DNA of 64,000 bases from UBA4312 sp002394635 (GCA_946539765.1 CAMNHO010000003.1:110809-174808); one strand, 5' to 3'. Positions 9,056 through 17,867 are shown, counted from the first letter of the stretch. Program-made: numbers and translations. The notes: a model not told the origin generated them from the letters alone.

Positions 9056-9796
9056 CGAAAGAAAATTCCTTTGAATCTGTGAACAAACGGTTTCAAGTGC
9101 CAACTGTTTGATTTCACAGATTTTTTTTGTGACATATTCGACATACATTGGTTCGTTTTTTTGCCCACGAAAAGGAACCGGTGTTAAAAACGGGCTATCT
9201 GTTTCACTTAAGATTCGATCAATCGGACATTCCTTGACACAGAGAACATTCTTTCTTGCGTTTTTAAAGGTGATCGGGCCGGCAAAGGAAATCATCGAAT
9301 CCATCTTCAGACATTCCTTCATGGTTTCCTTTGAACCGGAAAAACAATGAAAAATGATTGGTGTTTTCGCGTGTTGTTTCAGAATGGACAAAGTGTCCAG
9401 GGTAGCATTTCGCATATGGATCGAAACAGGCAGACCAGCTTGGTTGGCCATGTGCAGTTGTCGGATCAGGAGTTCCTTTTGTCTTTCTTTAAAGGAGCTA
9501 TCCCAGTAATAGTCCAGACCGATTTCTCCCAGGCAGTCCAGTTGGTGCTGATCCAGGGCCTTTTGCAGTTTGATCAAATGATCTTCGGTGATGGCATTAG
9601 CATCCTGGGGATGCCATCCCCAAGCAATTTTAAACCGTTTCGGATCTTCTTTTTTATAAATTAAAGCTCTTTGAAATTCTTCTTCATTCGTACACATGAT
9701 CATGGCATAGCTCACTTTTTCCATGTTGCGTAATACGTCTTCCTTACGTTGAAATAATTCATCGAATGTCAAATGACAATGGCTGTCTACATACAT
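9047..9796 (-). CDS. tatD: TatD-family metal-dependent deoxyribonuclease
   Basis: TIM-barrel metallo-hydrolase of the TatD/YcfH family (3'-5' DNase or D-aminoacyl-tRNA deacylase-like activities are known in the family). The 249-aa protein has the metal-binding SHCH at the N-terminus, GEIGLDYYW, HMRN, IFHCFSG and ETDSPFL. AAAGGAG precedes the ATG. An extended -10 (TGATAAAAT on the minus strand, about 9825-9833) lies upstream in the region shared with mgtE. The C-terminal codons overlap the neighbour's terminator. Confidence 0.93.
   Translation of the reverse strand: MYVDSHCHLTFDELFQRKEDVLRNMEKVSYAMIMCTNEEEFQRALIYKKEDPKRFKIAWGWHPQDANAITEDHLIKLQKALDQHQLDCLGEIGLDYYWDSSFKERQKELLIRQLHMANQAGLPVSIHMRNATLDTLSILKQHAKTPIIFHCFSGSKETMKECLKMDSMISFAGPITFKNARKNVLCVKECPIDRILSETDSPFLTPVPFRGQKNEPMYVEYVTKKICEIKQLALETVCSQIQRNFLSLF
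9074..9128 (+). terminator. Terminator of glmU-prs-spx, inside the antisense of tatD
   Basis: A long hairpin: outer arms AATCTGTGAA / TTTCACAGATT, inner arms CAAACGGTT / AACTGTTTG, followed by eight T. It lies inside the tatD coding region read from the other strand. Confidence 0.88.
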
Positions 9797-9875
9797 AAAA
9801 AAACAACTCCTTTTTGTGATATTATTTTATCATTGACGTGGTAATATATGTATAGCGAAAATCGGAGGTGACGAT

Positions 9876-11270
9876 ATGAATCGAGAATCTTTTATCGAAA
9901 CATATGGATTTAGTATTGAAGATATGGATGAACAGCTGAAGAATAAACGTTATCGAAGATTTCGGGAAATGATCAACGATTTGAATGAAGCAGATACAGC
10001 CGAATATATTGAAGACCAGCGTCCGGATGCACGGATTCTTATTTTCCGAATGCTCCATAAAGACCAGGCAGCCGATGTCTTTGCGTTTTTACCGCCGGAA
10101 ATTCAGGAAGAGATCATCAATGCCAGTACCGATGTTGAAGTAAAATCCATCATAGAAGAACTCTATGTGGATGATGCGGTCGATATGATGGAGGAATTGC
10201 CTGCTACTGTAGTAAAACGTATTTTAAAAACGGCGACACCGGAGACAAGAAAACAGATCAATCAGTTTTTGAATTATCCGGATGATTCTGCTGGCAGTAT
10301 CATGACAGCAGAATATCTGGCTTTAAAAAAGGAAATGTCGGTAGAACAGTCTTTGAACTATATCCGTTTACATGGAGAAGATTCTGAGACAATCTATGTA
10401 CTGTATGTAACAGATGCGAAACGACGACTGGAAGGCGTTGTTACAATCAAGGATCTGGTAATGAATCCGTATCCGATGAAGATTGCGGATATTATGGATG
10501 ATAACGTCATCCGATGTATGACGACGGATGACCAGGAAGAAGTTGCGACGATGTTTACACATTATGACTTGTTGTCGATGCCGGTGGTCGATCAGGAAAG
10601 CCGGTTGGTGGGTATCGTAACGGTCGATGATATCGTAGACGTTATGGAAGACGAAGCGACCGAGGATATCGAAAAGATGGCCGCCATCCTGCCAACGGAA
10701 AAAGAGTATTTCCAGGTCAGTGTCTTTGATACATGGAAATCGAGAATTCCCTGGTTGATGTTGTTGATGGTCAGTGCTACCTTTACCGGCATTATCATCA
10801 ATAATTTTGAGACGGCACTTGCAGCCTGTGTTGTATTGACCGGTTTTATTCCGATGTTGATGGATACATCCGGAAACTGCGGCAGTCAGGCCAGCGTGAC
10901 GATCATTCGTGCCCTTTCATTAGGTGATGTGGAATTTAAGGACTTGCTTCGGGTTATCTGGAAAGAGATCCGAGTGGCTTTTTTCTGCGGGGTTTCCCTG
11001 GCAGCTGTCAATTTTGTGAAGATCTTTTTGGTTGACAGGATGCTTTTGGGAAATGCGGGAATTACCTTCATGGTCGATCTGGTGGTATGTCTTACTTTGC
11101 TGGTAACGGTTATCTGTGCCAAACTGGTCGGATGTTCATTACCGATGGTTGCCGACAAACTGGGCTTTGACCCGGCGGTCATGGCCAGTCCTTTCATTAC
11201 AACCATTGTCGATGCGGTATCACTGCTGATCTATTTCGGGTTTGCGACAATGTTGCTGGGAATCGGTTAA
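9876..11270 (+). CDS. mgtE: MgtE magnesium transporter
   Basis: Mg2+ channel/transporter of the MgtE family. The 464-aa protein has the helical N domain (about 1-125), two CBS domains (about 130-255) that sense Mg2+ in the family, a connecting helix and five C-terminal membrane segments, including the conserved DTSGNCGSQAS motif. The ribosome-binding site is CGGAGGTG. No M-box riboswitch is seen in the short leader. Confidence 0.95.
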   Translation: MNRESFIETYGFSIEDMDEQLKNKRYRRFREMINDLNEADTAEYIEDQRPDARILIFRMLHKDQAADVFAFLPPEIQEEIINASTDVEVKSIIEELYVDDAVDMMEELPATVVKRILKTATPETRKQINQFLNYPDDSAGSIMTAEYLALKKEMSVEQSLNYIRLHGEDSETIYVLYVTDAKRRLEGVVTIKDLVMNPYPMKIADIMDDNVIRCMTTDDQEEVATMFTHYDLLSMPVVDQESRLVGIVTVDDIVDVMEDEATEDIEKMAAILPTEKEYFQVSVFDTWKSRIPWLMLLMVSATFTGIIINNFETALAACVVLTGFIPMLMDTSGNCGSQASVTIIRALSLGDVEFKDLLRVIWKEIRVAFFCGVSLAAVNFVKIFLVDRMLLGNAGITFMVDLVVCLTLLVTVICAKLVGCSLPMVADKLGFDPAVMASPFITTIVDAVSLLIYFGFATMLLGIG

Positions 11271-11272
11271 TT

Positions 11273-11782
11273 ATGAAGATTGTGGTGGTCAGTGATTCCC
11301 ATGGACGAAGAAAAATACTGGAGAAGATCGTGGAATGGAATCCCGATGCAGATCTGTTTCTTCATTGTGGTGATTTATGTGACGATCCGGATAACTATCC
11401 ACAATATCACTTCTGTCGAGGCAATTGCGACAGTACCTCCAAAATGCCTCTGCAGAATATCATAGAGGTTCCAGGACACAGGATCCTGCTGGTGCATTCG
11501 CACAATGTAGTTTTATTTGACAGGGAAAATCAACTGGCCGGCATGGCCAAAATGAACCATTGTGATATTGTCTGTTATGGGCATACGCACCGGCATCATC
11601 ATGAAACCAAGGATGGGATCACCTTATTGAATCCCGGTTCCTGTGCAAGACCAAGAGATCAATATCCTGCCAGTTACGCTATTCTGACATTGACAAAGTA
11701 CAGTACAAAGGTGAGATTTCTGTATGAAGGGAAAGACTGGAATCTGAAAAAGAAGTCAAAAATATTTAAACGAAAAAGATAA
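11273..11782 (+). CDS. YfcE/MJ0936-type metallophosphoesterase
   Basis: Small phosphodiesterase of 169 aa with the calcineurin-like metal motifs in order: SDSHG, HCGDL, RGNCD, LVHSH and GHTHRH. Family members hydrolyse model phosphodiesters; the in vivo substrate is unknown. It begins 2 bases after the mgtE stop and is surely co-transcribed. Confidence 0.92.
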   Translation: MKIVVVSDSHGRRKILEKIVEWNPDADLFLHCGDLCDDPDNYPQYHFCRGNCDSTSKMPLQNIIEVPGHRILLVHSHNVVLFDRENQLAGMAKMNHCDIVCYGHTHRHHHETKDGITLLNPGSCARPRDQYPASYAILTLTKYSTKVRFLYEGKDWNLKKKSKIFKRKR

Positions 11783-11808
11783 GCGGATCAATCTAGATCC
11801 GCTCTTTT
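11782..11808 (+). terminator. Terminator of mgtE-phosphodiesterase
   Basis: AGCGGATC / GATCCGCT hairpin with a 6-base loop, followed by CTTTTT. It overlaps the end of the convergent glucosaminidase gene. Confidence 0.9.
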
Positions 11809-13245
11809 TACATACACTGTACTGTCTTTTGTATAGATTTCTTCAATATTTCCTTTATTGTTGATGATCGGTATTTCACTCTGTACTTCGATCCATCCGT
11901 CCTTTTCATCGATGACCAGAAAGCTGACAATATCACTTTGATCATAGGAATACAGGACATCCCCATTGACTTTGTTGTAGACAGGTATCTCTTTTTTGGC
12001 TTCCTGTGTGATCAATGTATAGCTTTTATATGCATCCGGATCCAGCTGATAATAGAAGAAAGCTGCCTTCTCAGCCCAGTAAGGATCGGAAGCATAATTA
12101 ACATTTATACCGCTGTTTTTATCTCCAAACCAGGATCCGTTATATTTGGCGCTATCCGGATTGGCATAATCTTCCTGTATAAAGTGTTGAGCATGGTTGA
12201 TAATACATTGCTCTAAGGATACATAGGTGTTTGCGGAATCCGGAGACTCGTCATAGACTGCATGCCCGAACAGATTATTGTTTTCAATGGCATACTGACT
12301 TTGTCCGTAACTGCTTTCATTGAGCGCTAAGGCGGCGATCATCGCAGCGTTGACACCATAAGCCTTTTGGGTACCTACAAACAGATCTCCCTGATCATAC
12401 AAGACTGACTGATTGGCTTCGCAAGGATAAGTATCGGCCGATGCATCGATGCCTCTGGATTCCAGGAAATCGTTGATATCCTGAGCAGTAATCGAAGAAT
12501 AGGAGCGATGGGGCATATATTGATAGAAATTATAATACGCCTCCTGATTAACGGCATTATCCGTAGAATCATTTCTTTTGTCGTCTGCCATCTGCTTTAG
12601 ATCGGCATAAAACCAATGTCCATCATAAGAATAATATATAATATTTTCTTCCAGACCTTTTGGGGCCGGTCCTATAGGATAGCTAGCGGAAGACCCTTGT
12701 ACCATATCTGTACAGATGGTATGGATCAAGGAGCCATCCTGAATATGATAGGATGACACCATGATATCCTCATCGAACATATATAATTCAACCTCAGCGA
12801 TATCCACCCAGCCTGTTACACCGCTCAATAAAAATTTAACCTGTGTACCGGAATCATCGGTTCCAAGATATAAAGCGTCCGCTCCATAGCTTCCGTTGGT
12901 ATAACCATTGGAATCATTGGCATCGATCCGGTAGGAGGTGTGTTGGGAGGCATCCTTGGTATGGAAATTGACAAGTCCTTCTTTTACCGCAACGATGCGG
13001 CCATTTTCATCCACAATATATACATCGGAGCCCTCTAAGCGATTCATTTTATTGCGGGCAAAGGTAAAATGATGGTAGGTTGCCAGGGTTTCTTCCGGAT
13101 GATTTAGATCCATCACATAGAATGTTCCGTTTTCCGTTACTTTTAATCCTAAAAAGATTGCCAACAGCGCCATCAACAAAGTGACGACAGCTAATAGAAA
13201 CATCTTTTTGGATTCAATTTTCTTTTTTCTTCTTGTTTTTTTCAT
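11788..13245 (-). CDS. Membrane-anchored glucosaminidase (peptidoglycan hydrolase)
   Basis: Cell-wall hydrolase of the mannosyl-glycoprotein endo-beta-N-acetylglucosaminidase (GH73-like) group. The 485-aa protein has a Lys-rich start, one uncleaved-looking membrane anchor at about 13-32, a long unassigned extracellular part, then the glucosaminidase domain (about 285-395) with the putative catalytic Glu in ALNESSYG and the NNNLFGH motif, and a C-terminal SH3-like domain. There is no Shine-Dalgarno; an extended -10 lies just upstream, so the mRNA may be leaderless. Confidence 0.88.
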   Translation of the reverse strand: MKKTRRKKKIESKKMFLLAVVTLLMALLAIFLGLKVTENGTFYVMDLNHPEETLATYHHFTFARNKMNRLEGSDVYIVDENGRIVAVKEGLVNFHTKDASQHTSYRIDANDSNGYTNGSYGADALYLGTDDSGTQVKFLLSGVTGWVDIAEVELYMFDEDIMVSSYHIQDGSLIHTICTDMVQGSSASYPIGPAPKGLEENIIYYSYDGHWFYADLKQMADDKRNDSTDNAVNQEAYYNFYQYMPHRSYSSITAQDINDFLESRGIDASADTYPCEANQSVLYDQGDLFVGTQKAYGVNAAMIAALALNESSYGQSQYAIENNNLFGHAVYDESPDSANTYVSLEQCIINHAQHFIQEDYANPDSAKYNGSWFGDKNSGINVNYASDPYWAEKAAFFYYQLDPDAYKSYTLITQEAKKEIPVYNKVNGDVLYSYDQSDIVSFLVIDEKDGWIEVQSEIPIINNKGNIEEIYTKDSTVYVKRADLD

Positions 13246-13253
13246 ATAAGGCT

Positions 13254-13262
13254 ATTCTATCA
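13254..13262 (-). promoter_or_regulatory. Extended -10, putative leaderless start of the glucosaminidase gene
   Basis: On the minus strand TGATAGAAT (extended -10) is followed by eight bases and then ATG. There is no GGAGG-like sequence between. A transcript starting about 7-9 bases after the -10 would begin at or next to the start codon. Confidence 0.6.
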
Positions 13263-13302
13263 AAAAACAGAAAGAACACAAAATTTGATCATCCACAAGG
13301 AT

Positions 13303-13328
13303 TAAAAAAAACAGATTTTCATCTGTTT
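13303..13328 (-). terminator. def terminator
   Basis: Read on the minus strand, AAACAGAT / ATCTGTTT with a GAAA loop followed by a T run; it overlaps the def stop codon. Confidence 0.88.
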
Positions 13329-13749
13329 ATACAAGGATTCCCTCCAGGTGATCCATTTCGTGTTGCACAACCTGTGCCGTAAAACCGCTTAAGCGGACTT
13401 TTTTCCATTGATAGCGTGTATTGCGGTATTTGACGACAATCTCCTGATATCTTTTGGTGGTCCGTACACCGGGAAGAGAAAGACATCCTTCTTCGGATTC
13501 ATAGATTCCTTTTCGGGATAGAATTTCCGGGTTAACCATGACGATTTCCTCCAGTCCATTATGAACGATGATCATACGTACCGGATAACCGATCATATTA
13601 GCGGCTATACCCCAGCACTGCATATCCGGCCGGTTCCGGTAGATCTGCAATGTATCCACAAGATCTTTGGCGATATACAAGTCTTTCTTTGTAGCTGTTC
13701 GACAAGGCTGTGATAAAAAGGTTGTATCTTTTACTATTTCTTTAATCAT
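13327..13749 (-). CDS. def: Peptide deformylase, divergent motif 1
   Basis: Removes the N-formyl group from nascent proteins. The 140-aa protein has motif 2 (EEGCLSLPG) with the metal-binding Cys and motif 3 (QHEMDHLEG) with the HExxH metal ligands. Motif 1, normally GxGxAAxQ, reads CWGIAANMIG: the Gln that stabilises the active-site water is Asn. Short Firmicute deformylase paralogues commonly have AAN here, so activity may be kept but is not certain. I chose ATG 13749 because the promoter places the transcript start there; an ATG 9 bases upstream sits inside the -10 box. Confidence 0.85.
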   Translation of the reverse strand: MIKEIVKDTTFLSQPCRTATKKDLYIAKDLVDTLQIYRNRPDMQCWGIAANMIGYPVRMIIVHNGLEEIVMVNPEILSRKGIYESEEGCLSLPGVRTTKRYQEIVVKYRNTRYQWKKVRLSGFTAQVVQHEMDHLEGILV

Positions 13750-13756
13750 AAACAAC

Positions 13757-13786
13757 ATTATAAAGCAGAAAGAAGGATTTTGTCAT
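13757..13786 (-). promoter_or_regulatory. def promoter, putative leaderless start
   Basis: On the minus strand ATGACA, 18 bases, TATAAT, then seven bases to the def ATG, with no Shine-Dalgarno. An inverted repeat AGAAGGAT / ATCCTTCT (13770-13792) covers the -35 and spacer and could be an operator. Confidence 0.7.
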
Positions 13787-13897
13787 CCTTCTTAACAAAT
13801 CCATGTTTTTATGGAACTCTATTCAAGTTTTTGGGAATAGTGATGTGTTTTAATGGTTATTCGTGTTAAACTAATAGAGTTGAGAGGACGGATAACT

Positions 13898-14977
13898 ATG
13901 TCAAAAATAGAACAGCGTTTAGATGGAATGGTTGATCGCTATAACGAGATCAATGAAATGATGATGCGCAGTGATGTGGTATCAGATCGTCGACAGATGG
14001 CTAAGCTGGGACGAGAACAGAATGAACTGACTCCGATCATTGAAACGTATCAGCAATATAAAAAGACGAAGGAAGAACTGGAAGATGCCAAGGTATTGGC
14101 TCAAGAAGATGACAAAGAAATACGAGAAATGGCCATGATGGAAATGGAGGAACTGGAACCACAGATCCAGATGTATCTTGATAAGCTGGAACTGCTTTTG
14201 GTACCGAAAGATCCAAATGATTCCCACAATTGTATTATGGAGATCCGTGGTGCTGCCGGCGGAGACGAAGGAAATATATTTGCCGGGGATCTGTTCCGTA
14301 TGTATTTAAAATATTGTGAAGCCAAGCGATGGAAAATTGAAATCATCGAAAGTGAAACATCTGAAGCCGGAGGCTATTCTTTGATTTCTTTTAAAGTGAA
14401 TGGAGAAGGAGCTTATGGAACATTTAAGTTCGAGTCCGGATCACATCGTGTACAGCGTGTTCCGAAGACAGAAAGTCAGGGACGTATCCATACATCAACG
14501 GCTACGGTTTTATGTATGCCGGAAATCGAAGAGGAAGACTTTGAGTTAGACATGAATGACCTGGAAATTGATACAATGCGTTCCAGTGGTGCCGGAGGAC
14601 AGCACATCAACAAGACCGACAGTGCTGTGCGTATTCTTCATAAACCGACCGGTATTGTGGTAAAATGTCAGGACGGACGTTCACAGCATGAAAACCGTGC
14701 TACGGCATTGATGACGATCCGTGCCCGTGTTTATGAACAACAGCAGCAGGAAAAGGAAGCTAAAAACGAAAAGGAGCGTATGTCAAAAATCGGAACCGGC
14801 GACCGAGCTGAAAAGATCCGTACATATAACTATCCGCAGAACCGTGTGACCGATCATCGGATTGGCTATACAGTGAATCAGTTGGATCGTATCATGGACG
14901 GCCGTCTGGATGATTTGATGAATGCGTTATCGCTGGCCGATCAACAGGCCAAACTGGCAGGAGATAAGCTTGAATGA
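13898..14977 (+). CDS. prfA: Peptide chain release factor 1
   Basis: Terminates translation at UAA and UAG. The 359-aa protein has the GGQ peptidyl-hydrolysis motif in SSGAGGQHINKTDSA. The start at 13898 follows GAGAGGAC and matches the family N-terminus; the frame is open 45 bases further upstream. Its stop overlaps prmC by 4 bases (ATGA), the usual prfA-prmC coupling, where PrmC methylates the GGQ glutamine. Confidence 0.97.
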   Translation: MSKIEQRLDGMVDRYNEINEMMMRSDVVSDRRQMAKLGREQNELTPIIETYQQYKKTKEELEDAKVLAQEDDKEIREMAMMEMEELEPQIQMYLDKLELLLVPKDPNDSHNCIMEIRGAAGGDEGNIFAGDLFRMYLKYCEAKRWKIEIIESETSEAGGYSLISFKVNGEGAYGTFKFESGSHRVQRVPKTESQGRIHTSTATVLCMPEIEEEDFELDMNDLEIDTMRSSGAGGQHINKTDSAVRILHKPTGIVVKCQDGRSQHENRATALMTIRARVYEQQQQEKEAKNEKERMSKIGTGDRAEKIRTYNYPQNRVTDHRIGYTVNQLDRIMDGRLDDLMNALSLADQQAKLAGDKLE

Positions 14978-15816
14978 CCTATCATAACTATATCAGTGAG
15001 GGAAAAGAGAGATTGTTTCAAGCGGGCCAAGGAGAACAGGCTGCCCAGGTACTGATGATGGAGCTTTGCCGACAGAGAGGGATCAATCTGTATCTGGATA
15101 TGGATACACAGATCGACAAGGAATTATTGGTGGATTATCTGGAAGGCATTCATCGGATGGAACAAGGAGAACCTTTGGGCTATGTACTTGGATATGAATG
15201 GTTCTATGGTTATGATTTTATTGTAAATGAAGATGTGCTGATTCCGCGTCCGGAAACTGAAGAACTGGTCGGACTGGTCTTAGCGCTCTATGATGAATAC
15301 TTTCCCGACAAGGAAGTTACGGTCTTTGATGTAGCCACCGGATCGGGAGCCATCGGAATTTCTTTAAACAAAGAAGAGCCAAACATGAAAGTTGTCGCCA
15401 GTGACATCAGTGAAGCAGCGTTAAAGGTGGCTAAACGAAATTGTGACAAGTTCCAAGCGGATGTGACGTTCTTATGTGGAAATATGTTGGATCCTTATAT
15501 TGAAAAGGGTTATCATTGCGATATTCTTGTCTGTAACCCTCCCTATATTAAACAAGATGAAGTGCTGGAATCCAGCGTTGTGGATTTCGAACCGAATGTG
15601 GCCTTATTCGGAGGGGAAGATGGCTTGAAATTTTACCGAGATGTATTTGAACATGCCGATAAAGTCTGTAAGGAACATGCCTTACTGGCTTTTGAAATGG
15701 GATATGACCTTGGGCAGTCATTGTCTTTGTTGGCAAAGAAATATTTTCCGGAAGCTAAAATCACCGTTCATAAAGATATCAACCAGAAAGATCGAATGTT
15801 GACGATTGTCTGGTAG
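14974..15816 (+). CDS. prmC: Release-factor glutamine methyltransferase
   Basis: SAM-dependent methyltransferase that modifies the Gln of the release-factor GGQ loop. The 280-aa protein shows the N-terminal helical domain with PLGYVLG, the SAM motif DVATGSGAIGIS and the substrate-binding NPPY (CNPPYI). It is translationally coupled to prfA and followed by map. Confidence 0.96.
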   Translation: MTYHNYISEGKERLFQAGQGEQAAQVLMMELCRQRGINLYLDMDTQIDKELLVDYLEGIHRMEQGEPLGYVLGYEWFYGYDFIVNEDVLIPRPETEELVGLVLALYDEYFPDKEVTVFDVATGSGAIGISLNKEEPNMKVVASDISEAALKVAKRNCDKFQADVTFLCGNMLDPYIEKGYHCDILVCNPPYIKQDEVLESSVVDFEPNVALFGGEDGLKFYRDVFEHADKVCKEHALLAFEMGYDLGQSLSLLAKKYFPEAKITVHKDINQKDRMLTIVW

Positions 15817-15829
15817 AAAGGAACAGAAG

Positions 15830-16699
15830 ATGAAAATGAATAAGAATGCACCTTGTTGGTGTGGATCGAAAAAGAAATATAAAAACTGCCACGAAAAATG
15901 GGATGATACAATCAATGTGTTAAAGATCCGGGGACATATGGTACCGGAGCATCATCTGATCAAAAATGCAGAAGATATCAAATGGATCAAAAAGGCAGCT
16001 GCTATCAATAACGGAATTCTTGATAACGTCGGGTCTTTGATCAAACCAGGTGTTACCACCGAGGAAATCGACAAATTTGTCTATGATTATACGACCTCTC
16101 ACGGTGGGATCCCGGCACCACTTGGATACGAAGGCTATCCGAAAAGTGTATGTACATCGGTCAATGATGAGATTTGTCACGGCATTCCAAGCGATAAGGT
16201 TGTGTTAAAAGAGGGAGACATCGTCAATGTCGACTGTACAACGATATTCCATGGACATTATGCGGATGCCAGCCGGATGTTCTGTGTAGGACAGGTTTCA
16301 CCGGAAGCGCAGCGCTTGATCGATGTAACCAAAGAATGTTTGGAAATCGGTATCAAAGCGGTTCGTCCATGGGGCCATATCGGAGATATTGGGGCAGCCA
16401 TTCAGGAACATGCGCATAAGAATGGTTACAGTGTTGTTCGTGAATTCTGTGGCCATGGTGTCGGCAACGGCTTCCATGAAGATCCATATGTGCAGCATGT
16501 GGGCATCCGGGGAACCGGGATGGTCATCGCACCGGGCATGGTCTTTACCATTGAGCCGATGATCAACGAAGGCAAAGCACCATTATATATTGATGAAGAT
16601 AACGGATGGACAGCCTATACGAAGGATGGCAAGCTGAGCGCACAGTGGGAACACACACTGTTAGTGACGGAGCATGGTGTCGAAATATTAGCATGGTAA
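15830..16699 (+). CDS. map: Methionine aminopeptidase with N-terminal SEC-C zinc motif
   Basis: Removes the initiator Met after deformylation. The 289-aa protein begins with a SEC-C type zinc motif (CWCGSKKKYKNC) and then a full type I catalytic domain: CHGIPS, metal ligands in VNVDCT and YADASRMF, GHGVGNGFHE, TIEPM and WEHTLLV. The ATG at 15830 has AAAGGAAC upstream. The SEC-C extension is known from other Firmicute and some bacterial enzymes and may help ribosome binding. It functions with def and prfA/prmC nearby in nascent-chain maturation. Confidence 0.95.
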   Translation: MKMNKNAPCWCGSKKKYKNCHEKWDDTINVLKIRGHMVPEHHLIKNAEDIKWIKKAAAINNGILDNVGSLIKPGVTTEEIDKFVYDYTTSHGGIPAPLGYEGYPKSVCTSVNDEICHGIPSDKVVLKEGDIVNVDCTTIFHGHYADASRMFCVGQVSPEAQRLIDVTKECLEIGIKAVRPWGHIGDIGAAIQEHAHKNGYSVVREFCGHGVGNGFHEDPYVQHVGIRGTGMVIAPGMVFTIEPMINEGKAPLYIDEDNGWTAYTKDGKLSAQWEHTLLVTEHGVEILAW

Positions 16700-16700
16700 G

Positions 16701-16728
16701 AGGATTTATGGTAGTAAATCCTCTTTTT
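16701..16728 (+). terminator. Terminator of prfA-prmC-map
   Basis: AGGATTTA / TAAATCCT hairpin with a 6-base loop followed by CTTTTT. Confidence 0.9.
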
Positions 16729-16741
16729 GAAAGCGTTACCA
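16728..16741 (+). promoter_or_regulatory. Putative cre (CcpA) site
   Basis: TGAAAGCGTTACCA matches the catabolite-responsive-element consensus with one deviation. It lies just upstream of a TTGATT-16-TAAACT promoter (16753-16780) for the 101-aa protein, so CcpA may affect that gene. Confidence 0.5.
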
Positions 16742-16809
16742 TAAATAAAAATTTGATTTTTATTTAGAATGTTGTAAACTAGTCTTCGTATGAAAGGTAG
16801 GAATACACA

Positions 16810-17115
16810 ATGAAAAAATGGACACAGGAACAGTATGCTCTTCGTTTACAGGAAATGAAACAAGAAGCACATGATAAAATGTGGTTATATATTGAAGTAA
16901 ACGCAAAGGAGCTAAATGAAGAATGCGAAGGAACAGTAAAGAATTTAACACCTTGCTGTAAAGCAATGTTAGATGACATGCTGGAAGGAGACGCTTTTAT
17001 TGAAGAACCAAAATCCCGTTCAAAAGTAGCTGGAAAAATGACGGTTCGTTATTATGTAGACAACTTAGATCCTTCTCGTAGAAAGTACTGGGATATCGTA
17101 AACGAAACAAAATAA
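16810..17115 (+). CDS. Conserved-looking small protein of unknown function
   Basis: Not recognised. The 101-aa soluble, acidic protein has Trp-rich N-terminal helices (KKWTQEQYALRLQEMK), a Cys-Cys pair in TPCCKAML and a basic region near SRSKVAGK. It has its own promoter, a good ribosome-binding site (AAAGGTAGG) and its own terminator, so it is a real single-gene unit. A cre-like site upstream suggests carbon control. No function is assigned. Confidence 0.8.
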   Translation: MKKWTQEQYALRLQEMKQEAHDKMWLYIEVNAKELNEECEGTVKNLTPCCKAMLDDMLEGDAFIEEPKSRSKVAGKMTVRYYVDNLDPSRRKYWDIVNETK

Positions 17116-17117
17116 AG

Positions 17118-17144
17118 TAGAAGTTGAAAAACTTCTATTTTTTT
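17118..17144 (+). terminator. Terminator of the 101-aa gene
   Basis: TAGAAGTT / AACTTCTA hairpin with a GAAA loop followed by seven T. Confidence 0.93.
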
Positions 17145-17156
17145 ATAACAAAACAA

Positions 17157-17162
17157 TATAAA
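17157..17162 (+). promoter_or_regulatory. -10 box, putative leaderless start of the cytidylate-kinase-like gene
   Basis: TATAAA lies eight bases before the ATG at 17171, with no Shine-Dalgarno. No convincing -35 is seen because a terminator hairpin occupies that region. Confidence 0.45.
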
Positions 17163-17170
17163 ATAAGAGT

Positions 17171-17845
17171 ATGGATAAAAATGTGATTATTACAATTTCC
17201 AGACAATTCGGATCCAATGGTCAAGAAATAGGCAGACAGCTGGCGGAATATCTGGATATTGGTTACTACAATAAAGAAATTATGTTATACATTGCCCAGC
17301 AGATTGGTGTACGTCCGGAATTCTTTGAAGAGGACAATATGAATGAAGCTGGTTTTTACAATGTGGGCCGAAATAACTGGCTTTCCAATATGACGGAGCT
17401 TTCGGTCAATGCGCAGGTATTTGAAATGGCCAAGGAAATGATACAAGGAATTGCTCAAACGGAATCGGCAGTGATCGTCGGACGCTGTGCGGACTTTATC
17501 CTGAAGGATAATCCGAACTGTATCAAAGTATATTGCTACAGCGATCTGAAAGATCGTATTCATATTGCGAAAACAGAGTACAAGATTCCAAAACGGAAAG
17601 TACAGCGGTTTGTGGAACAACAAGACAAAAAACGTGCTGGTTTTTATGAGTTTTATACTAACCAGCGCTGGGGTACACGATACAATTATGATCTAATGCT
17701 CAATACGTCTATGTTGTCTACACAGGAAGCGGTGGAAATACTAGCCTCTCTCTTTGATCAGAAAATGGGGGTAACCTCAATCAAGGGGGCTTATAAGGAT
17801 CAGTATCTATCGCATAAAATTCAGGATTTATCACAGAGTCGATAA
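17171..17845 (+). CDS. Cytidylate-kinase-like family protein
   Basis: P-loop protein of 224 aa in the cytidylate-kinase-like family. The N-terminal phosphate loop reads SRQFGSNGQEIGRQLAE, a GSxG type typical of this group and different from classical Cmk, and the DYYNKE-like region and VGRCADFIL follow. Substrate is uncertain; relatives often lie near nucleotide or stress genes. The gene appears to be transcribed alone and lacks a ribosome-binding site. Confidence 0.82.
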   Translation: MDKNVIITISRQFGSNGQEIGRQLAEYLDIGYYNKEIMLYIAQQIGVRPEFFEEDNMNEAGFYNVGRNNWLSNMTELSVNAQVFEMAKEMIQGIAQTESAVIVGRCADFILKDNPNCIKVYCYSDLKDRIHIAKTEYKIPKRKVQRFVEQQDKKRAGFYEFYTNQRWGTRYNYDLMLNTSMLSTQEAVEILASLFDQKMGVTSIKGAYKDQYLSHKIQDLSQSR

Positions 17846-17857
17846 GACTCTTTTTTT
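17836..17857 (+). terminator. Terminator of the cytidylate-kinase-like gene
   Basis: GAGTC / GACTC hairpin with a 5-base loop followed by seven T. It overlaps the stop codon and abuts the next ribosome-binding site, so it may be only partial. Confidence 0.7.
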
Positions 17858-17867
17858 AGGAGGAAAC

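Noticed and set aside
9833..9861. TTGACG as -35 for mgtE
   Set aside because: No acceptable -10 at 16-18 bases spacing; promoter left unassigned.
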